A stretch of 64,000 nucleotides of DNA from Sporobacter sp963663605 (lineage in GTDB: Bacteria > Bacillota > Clostridia > Oscillospirales > Oscillospiraceae). Below, in pieces: positions 35,208 to 43,110 of the stretch (the first letter of the stretch is position 1; the number at the start of each line of letters is the position of its first letter). The notes below the pieces were generated by a model. That model was not told where the DNA came from and searched no databases. It saw only the letters and a list, made by a program, of their open reading frames with translations. The translations under genes and the position numbers were made by a program. The stretch is from NCBI GenBank assembly GCA_963663605.2, contig CAXXVF010000002.1, forward strand, positions 992,001 to 1,056,000, read 5' to 3'.

Positions 35208-35237
35208 ATTATACTACTATTTACAGTTGTTTGTCGA
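35208..35237 (-). promoter_or_regulatory. predicted promoter of the NYN-LOTUS gene
   Basis: TCGACA (35232-35237), 18 bases, TATAAT (35208-35213) on the minus strand. Confidence 0.5.
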
Positions 35238-35249
35238 ACGGCTCTTCTG

Positions 35250-35363
35250 TTCCGGAGCCAAGCCCGGTGCGGCAGGCCCCATACTATTATTAGGTGGCGG
35301 GCGGGAAAAGATTTATGCAAATGGTGAAATTCGCGCGATTAATAATCGCTCCTACGGCGTTGG
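35250..35363 (+). repeat. degenerate repeat island
   Basis: Contains a decayed module D hairpin ending in GGTGGCGGGCGGG and a decayed REP-like hairpin (GCGATTAATAATCGC then TCCTACGG). Confidence 0.55.
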
Positions 35364-35398
35364 GGCAGATAATATCGGTAATGTGGGCAATATAAATA

Positions 35399-35425
35399 AG
35401 GCAGTCCGTGATAGGACTGCCTTTA
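35399..35425. terminator. terminator downstream of the toxin-antitoxin unit
   Basis: GGCAGTCC and GGACTGCC pair around GTGATA, flanked by A- and T-rich tracts on both sides. Confidence 0.75.
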
Positions 35426-35437
35426 TGTATATAAGGT

Positions 35438-35742
35438 TTAGAACTGGCTTTTCGAGTAGCGAACCGTAACGATGACGACCTGTTTTTCCGCTTCATTGAT
35501 TCTGTAAACAACAATAAAGCTGCCTATAAAAAGCTGGCGATATCCTTTATCGGCGTAAGCGCCCGTTTTCCTCAGAGCGCCCCGATGTGGCACAGCCGCT
35601 CCAAGCTGAATATCGCTTCTTCCAGATCATCCAGCATCTTTTGTGCCGTCTGCGGCTCTAGCAGAGTACCGGAAATGTAGGCATAAATACCTTCTAAATC
35701 CTGATATGCACGAGAGAGCAGCAATACGGCGTATTTATCCAA
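35438..35742 (-). pseudogene. ParE/RelE-type toxin gene broken by a one-base deletion
   Basis: From a TTG at 35742, behind GAGGAGG and overlapping the antitoxin end by 8 bases, the first frame reads a normal ParE N-terminus (DKYAVLLLSRAYQDLEGIYAYI, broken at its usual turn). It runs to LEEAIFSLERLCHIGAL and stops at 35572-35574. The neighbouring frame carries the missing C-terminus (HRGALRKTGAYADKGYRQLF, then IVVYRINEAEKQVVIVTVRY) and ends at 35438-35440. One extra base near 35592 would restore LERLCPHRGALRKTG, the expected ParE sequence. The toxin is therefore probably dead unless the ribosome shifts frame or the base is a sequencing error. Confidence 0.82.
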
Positions 35743-35998
35743 AGTGACGCCTCCTCAAAGAGGAAAGGGCTTCGTGGGCGTCATATAATTTTTTGTCCTT
35801 CGCATACCCGGCCTCGGCTTCCCCGATGGCGGCGTCAAGCTCCCGCTCCTCAAGCATATCCTCGTAGGTCTCGATGCTCATAATGACGAGATCGCCGTAG
35901 CCGTTTTTCGTGATAAAAACCGGCTCTTTTTTGGCGTGGCATATATCTGAAATCTCATTCGTATTTCTTAAGTCTGTGATCGGTCTGATCTGTGGCAT
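35735..35998 (-). CDS. Phd/YefM-family antitoxin
   Basis: An 87-residue antitoxin. The Phd/YefM N-terminal DNA-binding fold reads MPQIRPITDLRNTNEISDIC, then KKEPVFITKNGYGDLVIMSIETYEDM, the family's typical strand-helix pattern. The C-terminal 35 residues (acidic, then RRRHFG) would wrap the toxin. The ATG at 35998 follows GGGAGG with 7-base spacing; the frame extends upstream without support. It is intact although its ParE partner is frameshifted. The palindrome over its promoter (36015-36045) is the likely autoregulatory operator. Confidence 0.9.
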   Translation of the reverse strand: MPQIRPITDLRNTNEISDICHAKKEPVFITKNGYGDLVIMSIETYEDMLEERELDAAIGEAEAGYAKDKKLYDAHEALSSLRRRHFG

Positions 35999-36014
35999 AA
36001 ACACGCCTCCCTTC

Positions 36015-36052
36015 ATGTACATAATTATAGCATTATTGTGTACATTTTTCAA
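36015..36052 (-). promoter_or_regulatory. antitoxin promoter with flanking inverted repeat operator
   Basis: TTGAAA (36047-36052), 17 bases, TATAAT (36024-36029) on the minus strand. Half-sites ATGTACA (36015-36021) and TGTACAT (36039-36045) bracket the -10 box as an inverted repeat, suiting Phd-type autoregulation. Confidence 0.7.
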
Positions 36053-36084
36053 GCCGTTATTCCTACTATATATTGCCCTTCGTG

Positions 36085-36894
36085 TTATACGGCTTTGCCC
36101 CAAAACAAGGAATAGATAAAGTACCCGTAATAATCGGGCAGGTTGAGGATAAATTCCGGCGAGTCCGCGCTACAAAGCCGCCGGTACGCAGCCCGGTCCT
36201 CCTCCGACAGCTCCGGATTGCCCTCCCCCCAGCGCATCGGGAAAACGTCTGTCAGCGCCTCCCGCATTTCAGGGGTGCGGGGTGCTGTAATGTCGCCGAC
36301 AAACGTCCGAACGCCTGTTTCACGCAGCCCCGCCTGTTTAAACCATGACAGCGCGCGCAGGATGTGACGCTGGGGCCTGCTGTTTGCGCCAAAGGGCGCG
36401 GTCCCCAAAGACGTGGCATTCAATCGGGCTTCCAGCGCCGGGTATCCAGGCAGCAGCTTCTGTGCGGTCCAGTTGAGGATATAAACGGTTCCTCCGGGCT
36501 TTACAGTCCTTTTCAGCTCCCCGAGCAGGAAAACGGGATCGACAGGCAGATTGCCGACGACGTCCATGCTGAAAGCCCAGTCGAACGTATCGTCCTCAAA
36601 CGACAGGTTCGTGATGTCGCCCTTTATGAAGGAAATCCTGTCTGCCAATCCCGATTCGGCCACCAGAGCGCGCGCTCTTTGAAGAAAGCTCTCTTCAATA
36701 TCAATACCGGCGACGCGGCCGGCAGGCCCTGCGGCTTCCGCGAGCATACACGTATAAAAGCCGTTGCCGCAGCCGGCGTCCAGTCCGCAGCTCCCGTCCG
36801 GGAGCTGCAGCGCGTCCACCGCCGTACTTATCGTGGATTCCCGGTAAATGTTCGACAGCTCCAGCCGCCTTAAGTATTCCTGCATATCTGTCAT
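36085..36894 (-). CDS. class I SAM-dependent methyltransferase
   Basis: A 269-residue Rossmann-fold methyltransferase. Motif I is LDAGCGNGFYTCML (about 38-51), the acidic strand 2 end is VAGIDIEESFL, motif II-like KGDITNLSFEDDTFDWAFSMDVVGNL has the expected acidic and aromatic residues, and motif III is LKRTVKPGGTVYILNW. The C-terminal part (about 165-269) differs from UbiE and probably forms the substrate lid. No signal peptide. The gene is upstream of the antitoxin on the same strand, but the palindromic promoter separates them. Substrate unknown; small molecules are typical for this type. Confidence 0.88.
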   Translation of the reverse strand: MTDMQEYLRRLELSNIYRESTISTAVDALQLPDGSCGLDAGCGNGFYTCMLAEAAGPAGRVAGIDIEESFLQRARALVAESGLADRISFIKGDITNLSFEDDTFDWAFSMDVVGNLPVDPVFLLGELKRTVKPGGTVYILNWTAQKLLPGYPALEARLNATSLGTAPFGANSRPQRHILRALSWFKQAGLRETGVRTFVGDITAPRTPEMREALTDVFPMRWGEGNPELSEEDRAAYRRLCSADSPEFILNLPDYYGYFIYSLFWGKAV

Positions 36895-37046
36895 TTCTGC
36901 GTCCCCGCTTTCATGAAAATGTTTTACGCCGGGAAGTTAGATTTCACTTACCATAATACATCAAAACATACGAACAGAAAAGACATTTTTACCAATAAAG
37001 CTATTTATCTACAAAAGCATCTTAAATACCTTTGCAGACAGTTGGC

Positions 37047-39068
37047 TTATCCGAAGCGTACCGTTACCTCGGAAACGGCCGTACAGCCGATTGCGACGCT
37101 GGTGCCCCACTTGCTCAGAGTCGAGGCGTGTTCGACCGTTGTGCGCACATCCAGCTGCCCCAGCGCGCCGCGCGCCCGCGCTTCCTTTAAGGCCGCTTCC
37201 TCGGACGCGGCCGTTGCCAGTTCGAGCGCCTCTTCGAGGCTGTCGAACCGGGTGCTTCCGGACGGCGCGTGTACGATGAAATCCGTTTTTCCCGACGACG
37301 TCAGTTTCCGGAATATCTCCACCCGCGCGACGGTGCTGATGTCCGCTTTCAAAGCGCCGAGCGCGTTGGCGACCTCGGCGTTTTCCGGCAGGACGCATTC
37401 GGTCCCGAGCGCCTCGGCCACGGCGGGCAGGAAGACATGCGTCGGCGCGCCGAGCCCGACGAGCGCCGCCTTCGTCCCGAGCGCGTTGCAGAAAAGGCCG
37501 TTTTCTTCCGCGCCGCGCTTTGCCCAGGCTTCCCGGACAAGAAATTCCGTCTGCGGGTCGAGCCCGCGCGCGAACGCCGACGGGTAATGCTGCGCGAGCA
37601 CGATCCGGAGCAGGTTTTCGAAAAGACGCCCGCCCACCAGGCCGTAAACCTCGTCGGCCAGGGCAAGAAGTTCGTCCGGCGTTTCTTCGCGTCCCAGGCC
37701 GCGCAGCATGTATTTCGCGGCAAGCTCCGACGCTTCCCGGTCGTATTCCGTGTAGTCGCCTTTTATGTGCATGAAATCCGTGGGCGTAAGCCCGCAGCGC
37801 ATGACGACGCCTTCCGCCTCAAGCCGCTCGCTGTCCAGCCGGTACAGGCTGACGCCCGCAGCCTCGGCCAGGCCGCCGAGTATGCATGGCCCGTCCCTCA
37901 AGGCACCGATAATCGCAAGCTCGTTTACATCGTAGCGCTTCGGCTCCGACGGCTCCCGGACAAGATAGAAGACTTCATGCAGCGGGAACGGGGACTTTTT
38001 CTTTTGGCTCAAAAGCTCCTGCAGCATCGGCTTTATCTTAGGCCATCGGGCAGCGGCCGAACAAATCGGCATCACGCGGCGCGGGAAAAGCTGCGGCTTC
38101 TCGTCTTTTATGCGCACCGCGCTGTCGCCGCCGAGGGCAAAGGTATCGACAAAGACGCCCTTCACGTGCGTCCGCCAGCCGCCGATCTTTATGCCGTCGT
38201 CCGCCATGACGGGCTTCTGTCCCCGGACGACGGAGACGTCCGTCGTCGTTCCGCCCATATCGATGATGAGATAGTCCTCCGCGCCGGTGAAGCTCCGTCC
38301 GGCGAGGACGCTCGCCGCGGGGCCCGACAGGATCGTCTCCACGGGCCGGGTGAACGAGAGGTCGGCTGACATCAGGCTGCCGTCGCTGCGGACGATCATA
38401 ACGGGCGCGCTGCATTGCCGGGCCGCGAAGTCCGAAAGCGCCGCCTCAATGAACTCCCGAACGATCGGGAGCAGCCTTGCGTTCAAAAGCGCGGTCGCGC
38501 CGCGCGTTAAAACGTTGAGCTCGCTCGTCAGATCGCTCGCGCACACAAAGGGCAGCCCGTATTCCGTCTCGAAGAGCTTTTTTGCATGCTGCTCACAGGC
38601 GGCGCCGTTGTTCATAGAGTACAGCTCCGCCGCAGACAGGGCGTCCGCGTCGGCCAGCCAGTCCCCAAGCTCCCGGGCGAGCGCGTCCCAGTCCGGCTCG
38701 TCCACAATCAGCCCGTCGGCACTCCCGTGGGTATCGACACAGCGGACGTTGTCGTTTTTGAGGCCGTAATTATCCTCGGCGTTAAAGCGCCTTATAAGCT
38801 CGTCCGTCAGGCCGAAAATCAGCAGCTTTGCCCGGCAGCCTTTGTTTTCAACGCACGCATTCGTAGCCAGCGTCGTCGAAAGCGAGATGAGCGACGCGTC
38901 CCGGATAAGCTCTTGCGGAAGTTTATCGAGCGCCTTGCCGATCCCGACGGAGAGGTTTTCCCGCGTTGTCAGCGCCTTCCCCTTTGCCAGCAGCGTTCGC
39001 GATTCAAAATCGTAGGCGACCGCGTCCGTGCATGTGCCGCCGGTGTCGATCCCTATGCCAATCTTCAT
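37047..39068 (-). CDS. hydantoinase/oxoprolinase family ATPase (HyuA-like)
   Basis: A 673-residue protein of the hydantoinase A/oxoprolinase family, which cleaves lactam-type rings with ATP. The N-terminal HyuA_N domain starts MKIGIGIDTGGTCTDAVAYD, the phosphate-binding loop of the actin/ASKHA fold. STTLATNACVENKGCRAKLLIFG is also conserved. The main domain has VLAGRSFTGAEDYLIIDMGGTTTDVSVV, the second phosphate loop. The usual partner HyuB is absent on both sides, so this may be one of the stand-alone HyuA-type proteins. GGGGAA precedes the ATG. Substrate not predictable. Confidence 0.88.
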   Translation of the reverse strand: MKIGIGIDTGGTCTDAVAYDFESRTLLAKGKALTTRENLSVGIGKALDKLPQELIRDASLISLSTTLATNACVENKGCRAKLLIFGLTDELIRRFNAEDNYGLKNDNVRCVDTHGSADGLIVDEPDWDALARELGDWLADADALSAAELYSMNNGAACEQHAKKLFETEYGLPFVCASDLTSELNVLTRGATALLNARLLPIVREFIEAALSDFAARQCSAPVMIVRSDGSLMSADLSFTRPVETILSGPAASVLAGRSFTGAEDYLIIDMGGTTTDVSVVRGQKPVMADDGIKIGGWRTHVKGVFVDTFALGGDSAVRIKDEKPQLFPRRVMPICSAAARWPKIKPMLQELLSQKKKSPFPLHEVFYLVREPSEPKRYDVNELAIIGALRDGPCILGGLAEAAGVSLYRLDSERLEAEGVVMRCGLTPTDFMHIKGDYTEYDREASELAAKYMLRGLGREETPDELLALADEVYGLVGGRLFENLLRIVLAQHYPSAFARGLDPQTEFLVREAWAKRGAEENGLFCNALGTKAALVGLGAPTHVFLPAVAEALGTECVLPENAEVANALGALKADISTVARVEIFRKLTSSGKTDFIVHAPSGSTRFDSLEEALELATAASEEAALKEARARGALGQLDVRTTVEHASTLSKWGTSVAIGCTAVSEVTVRFG

Positions 39069-39224
39069 ATGCGCTTCCCCTCAGCATTCTCTGTATTTAC
39101 AGCTTTGTTTTTAGCATATCGCTGTTGTTTATTATCAATCCAAAAGACTTTCCTATAGTACCATAACATATGAATAATACATTTTATAGCCGTTATTTAA
39201 ATCTGTTATTGTAAAATCAAATGT

Positions 39225-39785
39225 TGTTTAGGTGCGGTAAACGGCGGACGGCCACGCAGGGCCTATTTCCTTTAATGGGGGTGTGGGGGGAACCCCCACT
39301 CCTTAAAGGGGTGGCGGGCGGGCTTTGACAATCCTCAGTCGGCGGAGCCGACAGCTCCTTTCAAAAGGAGCCTTGAGACGCCAGAACATTGAGAGGCGGG
39401 CCGATGAGGGCATCGGCCCCTACAGGGGACCGGGAACGGCGGGCGAACAAAGTTCGCCCCTACAAAGACGGAAGGAACGGCGGCGCGATGAGGGCATCAC
39501 GCCCTACGGGTCATCGGCCTTCTTCCTTTTAACAGTGGGGCATGGGGCCGCAGGCCGTTCCTTTAAATGCGGGATCATTAGGGCGGAACCCTTATACCTT
39601 AACTGGGCAGAAGGCGGGCTTTGACAATCCTCAGTCAGCGAAGCTGACAGCTCCTTTCAAAAGGAGCCTTTGAGCGCAGGGAGAAAACCTTTCCTTTCCT
39701 AAGTGGAGCATGGGGCCGCAGGCCGCTCCTTTAAATGCGGGATCATAAGGGCGAAGCCCTTATACCTTAAATGGGCGACGGGCGG
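39225..39785 (+). repeat. large intergenic repeat mosaic
   Basis: Holds module B twice (about 39338-39372 and 39623-39657) and REP-like hairpins at 39398-39423 (arms GGGCCGATG/CATCGGCCC, loop AGGG, then CTAC) and about 39438-39462 (GGGCGAAC-AAA-GTTCGCCC-CTAC). There is also a GCGATGAGGGCATCACGC-type copy at about 39483-39510 and several module D hairpins (ATAAGGGC/GCCCTTAT arms near 39747). It runs up to the stop codon of the DUF1848 gene. Bases 39069-39224 hold nothing recognised. Confidence 0.85.
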
Positions 39786-39788
39786 GTA

Positions 39789-40736
39789 TCAGATAAATGC
39801 GTCCGGCAGGCAGGTCTGAGCGTCTTTGAAGGATTTTATTTCCCGGTCGTAAACGACGTCGCCCGCGCCTGTTTCTCCAGTCAGAAGCGGCGACGCGGGG
39901 TCATGCTTTTTGTAATTGGCCCGCACGAGCGCGCCGTTATGATTGGCGTAGCAGTAGCGGCACCCGTTCGGGCAGGTGTTGTACATGCCGATGTCGATGC
40001 TCGTAACGCACCCGCATTCCGGGCGCTGGTTTTTGTCTTTGCCAACATCAAGCGCGCAGCCGAGCATTTTTTCAAATATCCGGCCGTCGATGCAGCGCGC
40101 GCGCCCGATGCCGAGCCGTCTGAGGTCGGTCTTTTCCGCGCAGGCGTCCATTTGCAGTCCGCAGCCGCGCGCGATTTCCGAGAGCGCGGCGCTCAGGGCG
40201 AAAATCGTTTCCGTCTCGGGCTGCTGAAATCCCAGTTCCCCGGCGCTGCGCCGGATGCTCCGGTACAGATCGATAAAGCTGACGGTGCATTTGTTCGTAT
40301 AGCCGCTCAGCTGTTTTGCAAGTTTTTCAAAGGCCCGGATATGATACGCCCCGGTGTATTTGGACGTGAGCAGGATGGGATCGTATCGCCAGACGACCCG
40401 TTCCGGCCCGATCCTGTCGGAAAGCTGCCGGAACGCCCTTATTATCTCCGTATCTTTCGGCGGGAGGCCCGGCTCGATGTCCTTCCCGTACGGGGTGACG
40501 GTGAACTGGAAATAATACGCGTAGTCCTTCAGCAGCTCCAGTTTGCCGAGCATGGGCGCGGGGTTTTTGGTCCAGAACACGATGCCGTCCACAACGTCCG
40601 GCGACAGGCGCACCCGTCCGACCTGACGCGGATTCACCGGATTGCGCACCAGAACAAAGCCGACCTTGAGCCTGTTCAAAAACCAGTCGGCATAGTAATT
40701 CGGGATGTCGGTGCGTCGGCTGGCGCTGATGATCAT
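39789..40736 (-). CDS. DUF1848 family protein with C-terminal Cys cluster
   Basis: A 315-residue DUF1848 protein. It begins MIISASRRTDIPNYYADWFLN, the family start, with FWTKNPAPM and VVWRYDPILLT in the middle. Near the C-terminus it has CGCVTSIDIGMYNTCPNGCRYCYAN, in which CPNGCRYC follows the radical-SAM spacing CxxxCxxC. Here that motif sits at the C-terminal end of the barrel region and not at its start. The family is thought to be a circularly rearranged radical-SAM relative; its reaction is unknown. GAGGCGGGACC precedes the ATG. No partner gene is evident. Confidence 0.88.
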   Translation of the reverse strand: MIISASRRTDIPNYYADWFLNRLKVGFVLVRNPVNPRQVGRVRLSPDVVDGIVFWTKNPAPMLGKLELLKDYAYYFQFTVTPYGKDIEPGLPPKDTEIIRAFRQLSDRIGPERVVWRYDPILLTSKYTGAYHIRAFEKLAKQLSGYTNKCTVSFIDLYRSIRRSAGELGFQQPETETIFALSAALSEIARGCGLQMDACAEKTDLRRLGIGRARCIDGRIFEKMLGCALDVGKDKNQRPECGCVTSIDIGMYNTCPNGCRYCYANHNGALVRANYKKHDPASPLLTGETGAGDVVYDREIKSFKDAQTCLPDAFI

Positions 40737-40804
40737 GGTCCCGCCTCGCTTTCTTTAACCGTTTTTCTTATATTAATAATACCCCAAAATGAACAGGACG
40801 CAAA

Positions 40805-41245
40805 GTGCGCCGGCGGTGGGTGTTGACAATCCTCAGTCGGCAGAGCCGACAGCTCCTTTAATCGCGCAAGCCTCTGCGGAGGCTTGTTACCGCCTGACGG
40901 CGACGCGATTTCAAAGGGGGACCAGTCCCCCTTTGAGGAACCCCCAGCTCTCCGAGGGGATGGAGAACACGGCGGGCGGCCACGCAGGGCCGCCCATACA
41001 AGGCGTGTTTGATCGTGAGACGGCGGGCCGATGAGGGCATCGGCCCCTACTGAGAACGGAGAACGGCGGACGATTGATAATCGCCCCTACAAGGACGGGG
41101 CGGACGGCGGCGCGATGAGGACATCACGCCCTACGGGCATCGGCCATTTCCCTTTTAACAGCGGGGCATGGGGCGGCGGCCCGTTCATTAAAAGCGGGGC
41201 ATGGGGCGGCAGCCCCATACCTTTAAGGGCGGTGGGCGGGATATG
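40805..41245 (+). repeat. large intergenic repeat mosaic
   Basis: Module B (about 40828-40858), module C (about 40858-40965), then REP-like hairpins at about 40975-41000 (mutated to CATAC), 41026-41050 (GGGCCGATG/CATCGGCCC-CTAC), 41065-41092 and 41107-41135. Two module D hairpins with ATGGGGC arms follow (about 41166-41195 and 41199-41230), the second ending in GGGCGGTGGGCGGG. No gene supported. Confidence 0.85.
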
Positions 41246-41303
41246 AAACAAAAATGGATAAATCGGCGCGCGCCTGTAGAACATAACGGGCGAGGTGGTA
41301 ACT

Positions 41304-41570
41304 ATGAAAGGCAGGATCGCGGTCGAGAAAAATCTGACGCCGTACAGCCATTATCTGTCCCTGCAGGGCTATTCGGTGGAAAATATGACCGTCGAGGACA
41401 TGCTGCAAAAAAGCATACCCGACTACGACGCGTTCATCGTCACGGGACTGTCGGAAAATTTCCTCGGTTTTCACGACATTATGACGAAAGCGCCCGTCAT
41501 CAACGCCGACGGTTTGTCTCCGGAGGACGTCGCAAGACGGATCAGCACGCAGCGGATCGCCGCGCAGTGA
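41304..41570 (+). CDS. UPF0180 (YkuS) family protein
   Basis: An 88-residue protein of the small UPF0180 family. MKGRIAVEKNLTPYSHYLSLQGY at the start, DYDAFIVTGLSENFLGF in the middle and PVINADGLSPEDVARRI at the end match the Bacillus YkuS pattern (a single alpha/beta domain). Function is unknown; YkuS homologues are widespread in Bacillota. The ATG at 41304 is behind GAGGTGG; a GTG three codons upstream is less likely. The terminator at 41587 follows. It is preceded by a repeat island. Confidence 0.82.
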   Translation: MKGRIAVEKNLTPYSHYLSLQGYSVENMTVEDMLQKSIPDYDAFIVTGLSENFLGFHDIMTKAPVINADGLSPEDVARRISTQRIAAQ

Positions 41571-41586
41571 CGGCGCATTAAAGAGA

Positions 41587-41628
41587 AAGTCTTCCGGGAA
41601 TGGATGCCCGGAAGACTTTTTTATTTTT
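41587..41628. terminator. bidirectional terminator between UPF0180 and MFS genes
   Basis: AAGTCTTCCGGG and CCCGGAAGACTT pair around AATGGATG, followed by TTTTTATTTTTTT. Confidence 0.9.
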
Positions 41629-41652
41629 TTGTGCTAGAGGGCCAACCGCCGT

Positions 41653-42840
41653 CTACGCGGACGGCGCGGACGCTTTTTTCCCTCTGCCGAGGATAAGCCA
41701 TATGACGGCGGCGGATACGAGCCCCATGATGCCGCCGAACAAAAACGGCGCGCCGGAATTGATGCGGTCCCACATGAGCCCCGCGATGATCGACGCCAAA
41801 AGCAGCCCGATGCCCTGCAGCATCCCGTACAGGCCAAGCACGGTCCCTTTCATGCCGGCGGGCGCGTTTTCCGCAATGAAGGCGCGCTCGGCCCCGCTGA
41901 TGAACGCGTTGTAGGCCCCGTAGGCGACAAACAGCAGGATCACCGCCGGTTTAAACGACAAAAACGCAAAGCCGAGATAGACAAGTCCGTAGATCAGGTA
42001 TCCCGGCACGAGTATCCGGCTGCGGCCGAAACGGTCGGACAGTTTGCCCGACGGGATCGCCAGCGCGGACGCCGAGATATTGAAAACCAGATACAGCAGG
42101 ATGACCTGCGCAGCCGTAAAGCCCATGTCCGAGGCTTTTAAAAGCAAAAACGTGTTGGACGAGTTCCCGAGGCAAAACACAAACAGCACGACGAGATACG
42201 CTTTGAGCCGCCTGTCCAGCTTCAGCCCCCTAAGACGCAGCTTTTCGCGGGGCGGCGCGGCGCTTTTGTCCTCCCTAACGGCCGTTATGATCACGATCGC
42301 GACGAGCGCCGGGATGATGGAGAACACAAACGCGTTCTTGAATCCAAAATCGGTGGCGATAAAAATAACCGCGATGGCCGCGCCCAAAGAGGCCCCGGCC
42401 ATGTCGAGCGCCTTGTGCAGCCCGAACGAGCCGCCGAGCTTGCCGGCGTCGCTCGACTGAGCCACGAGCGCGTCGCGCGGGGCAACGCGGACGCCCTTGC
42501 CGGTCCGATCGATGATGCGCGCGACCAGTACGCCGACCCAGGACGAGGATATAATTAGAACCAGTTTATAAAAGACCGAAGCGGAATAACCGGCGAACGC
42601 GAGGTGCTTTTTCTGCTGGTATTTATCACCGATATAGCCGCTGAACACCTTCAAAAACGCCGCGATGCTCTCGGCGATCCCCTCGATGACGCCAACGATC
42701 GCGGGCGACGCGCCGAGCGTGGCCGTCAGGTACAGCGGTATGAGCGGATAAACCATCTCGGTGCTCATATCCATAAAGAGGCTCACAAGCCCAAGCAGGA
42801 CGATATTCGATACGACCTTCTTCTTCCCGCTCATCCTCAT
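41653..42840 (-). CDS. major facilitator superfamily transporter
   Basis: A 395-residue MFS permease with about 12 hydrophobic segments. It starts MRMSGKKKVVSNIVLLGLVSLF. The loop after helix 2 carries GYIGDKYQQKKHLAFAGY, the MFS motif A position, with its repeat in the second half (GKLSDRFGRSRILVPGYLIYG). ARIIDRTGKGVRVAPRDALVAQS resembles the loop typical of a group of predicted drug or metabolite exporters in Clostridia. The ATG at 42840 follows GGGGAC; a second ATG lies two codons on. The longer frame adds a basic stretch without a ribosome site. Substrate unknown. Confidence 0.87.
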   Translation of the reverse strand: MRMSGKKKVVSNIVLLGLVSLFMDMSTEMVYPLIPLYLTATLGASPAIVGVIEGIAESIAAFLKVFSGYIGDKYQQKKHLAFAGYSASVFYKLVLIISSSWVGVLVARIIDRTGKGVRVAPRDALVAQSSDAGKLGGSFGLHKALDMAGASLGAAIAVIFIATDFGFKNAFVFSIIPALVAIVIITAVREDKSAAPPREKLRLRGLKLDRRLKAYLVVLFVFCLGNSSNTFLLLKASDMGFTAAQVILLYLVFNISASALAIPSGKLSDRFGRSRILVPGYLIYGLVYLGFAFLSFKPAVILLFVAYGAYNAFISGAERAFIAENAPAGMKGTVLGLYGMLQGIGLLLASIIAGLMWDRINSGAPFLFGGIMGLVSAAVIWLILGRGKKASAPSA

Positions 42841-43110
42841 GTCCCCTTCCCTGCCCTTTCGCTTTTGCTTTCCTTTGGCTCCGCTTCGCTTCCGTTGCCG
42901 ATGCTTTTTTCTTCCGCTTCTATCATACACCGAAACGGGAGGATATGAAAGTCGTTTTGGGGATTGGGGGGGTAAACCTTAGGGGCAGAGAGTTGGTATG
43001 TTATAAACATAATGGACAACTGAGACGCTATAATATTTGGCCAAGTAAGCGTGATAACGTTGCTATACCCCTCCCTTCGTTATGTTGCATGTTATTTTAT
43101 GTTCTTGTTC

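Noticed and set aside
35290..35514. A 74-codon minus-strand frame over the toxin region
   Set aside because: It reads the toxin C-terminus in the wrong frame; the correct frame matches ParE.
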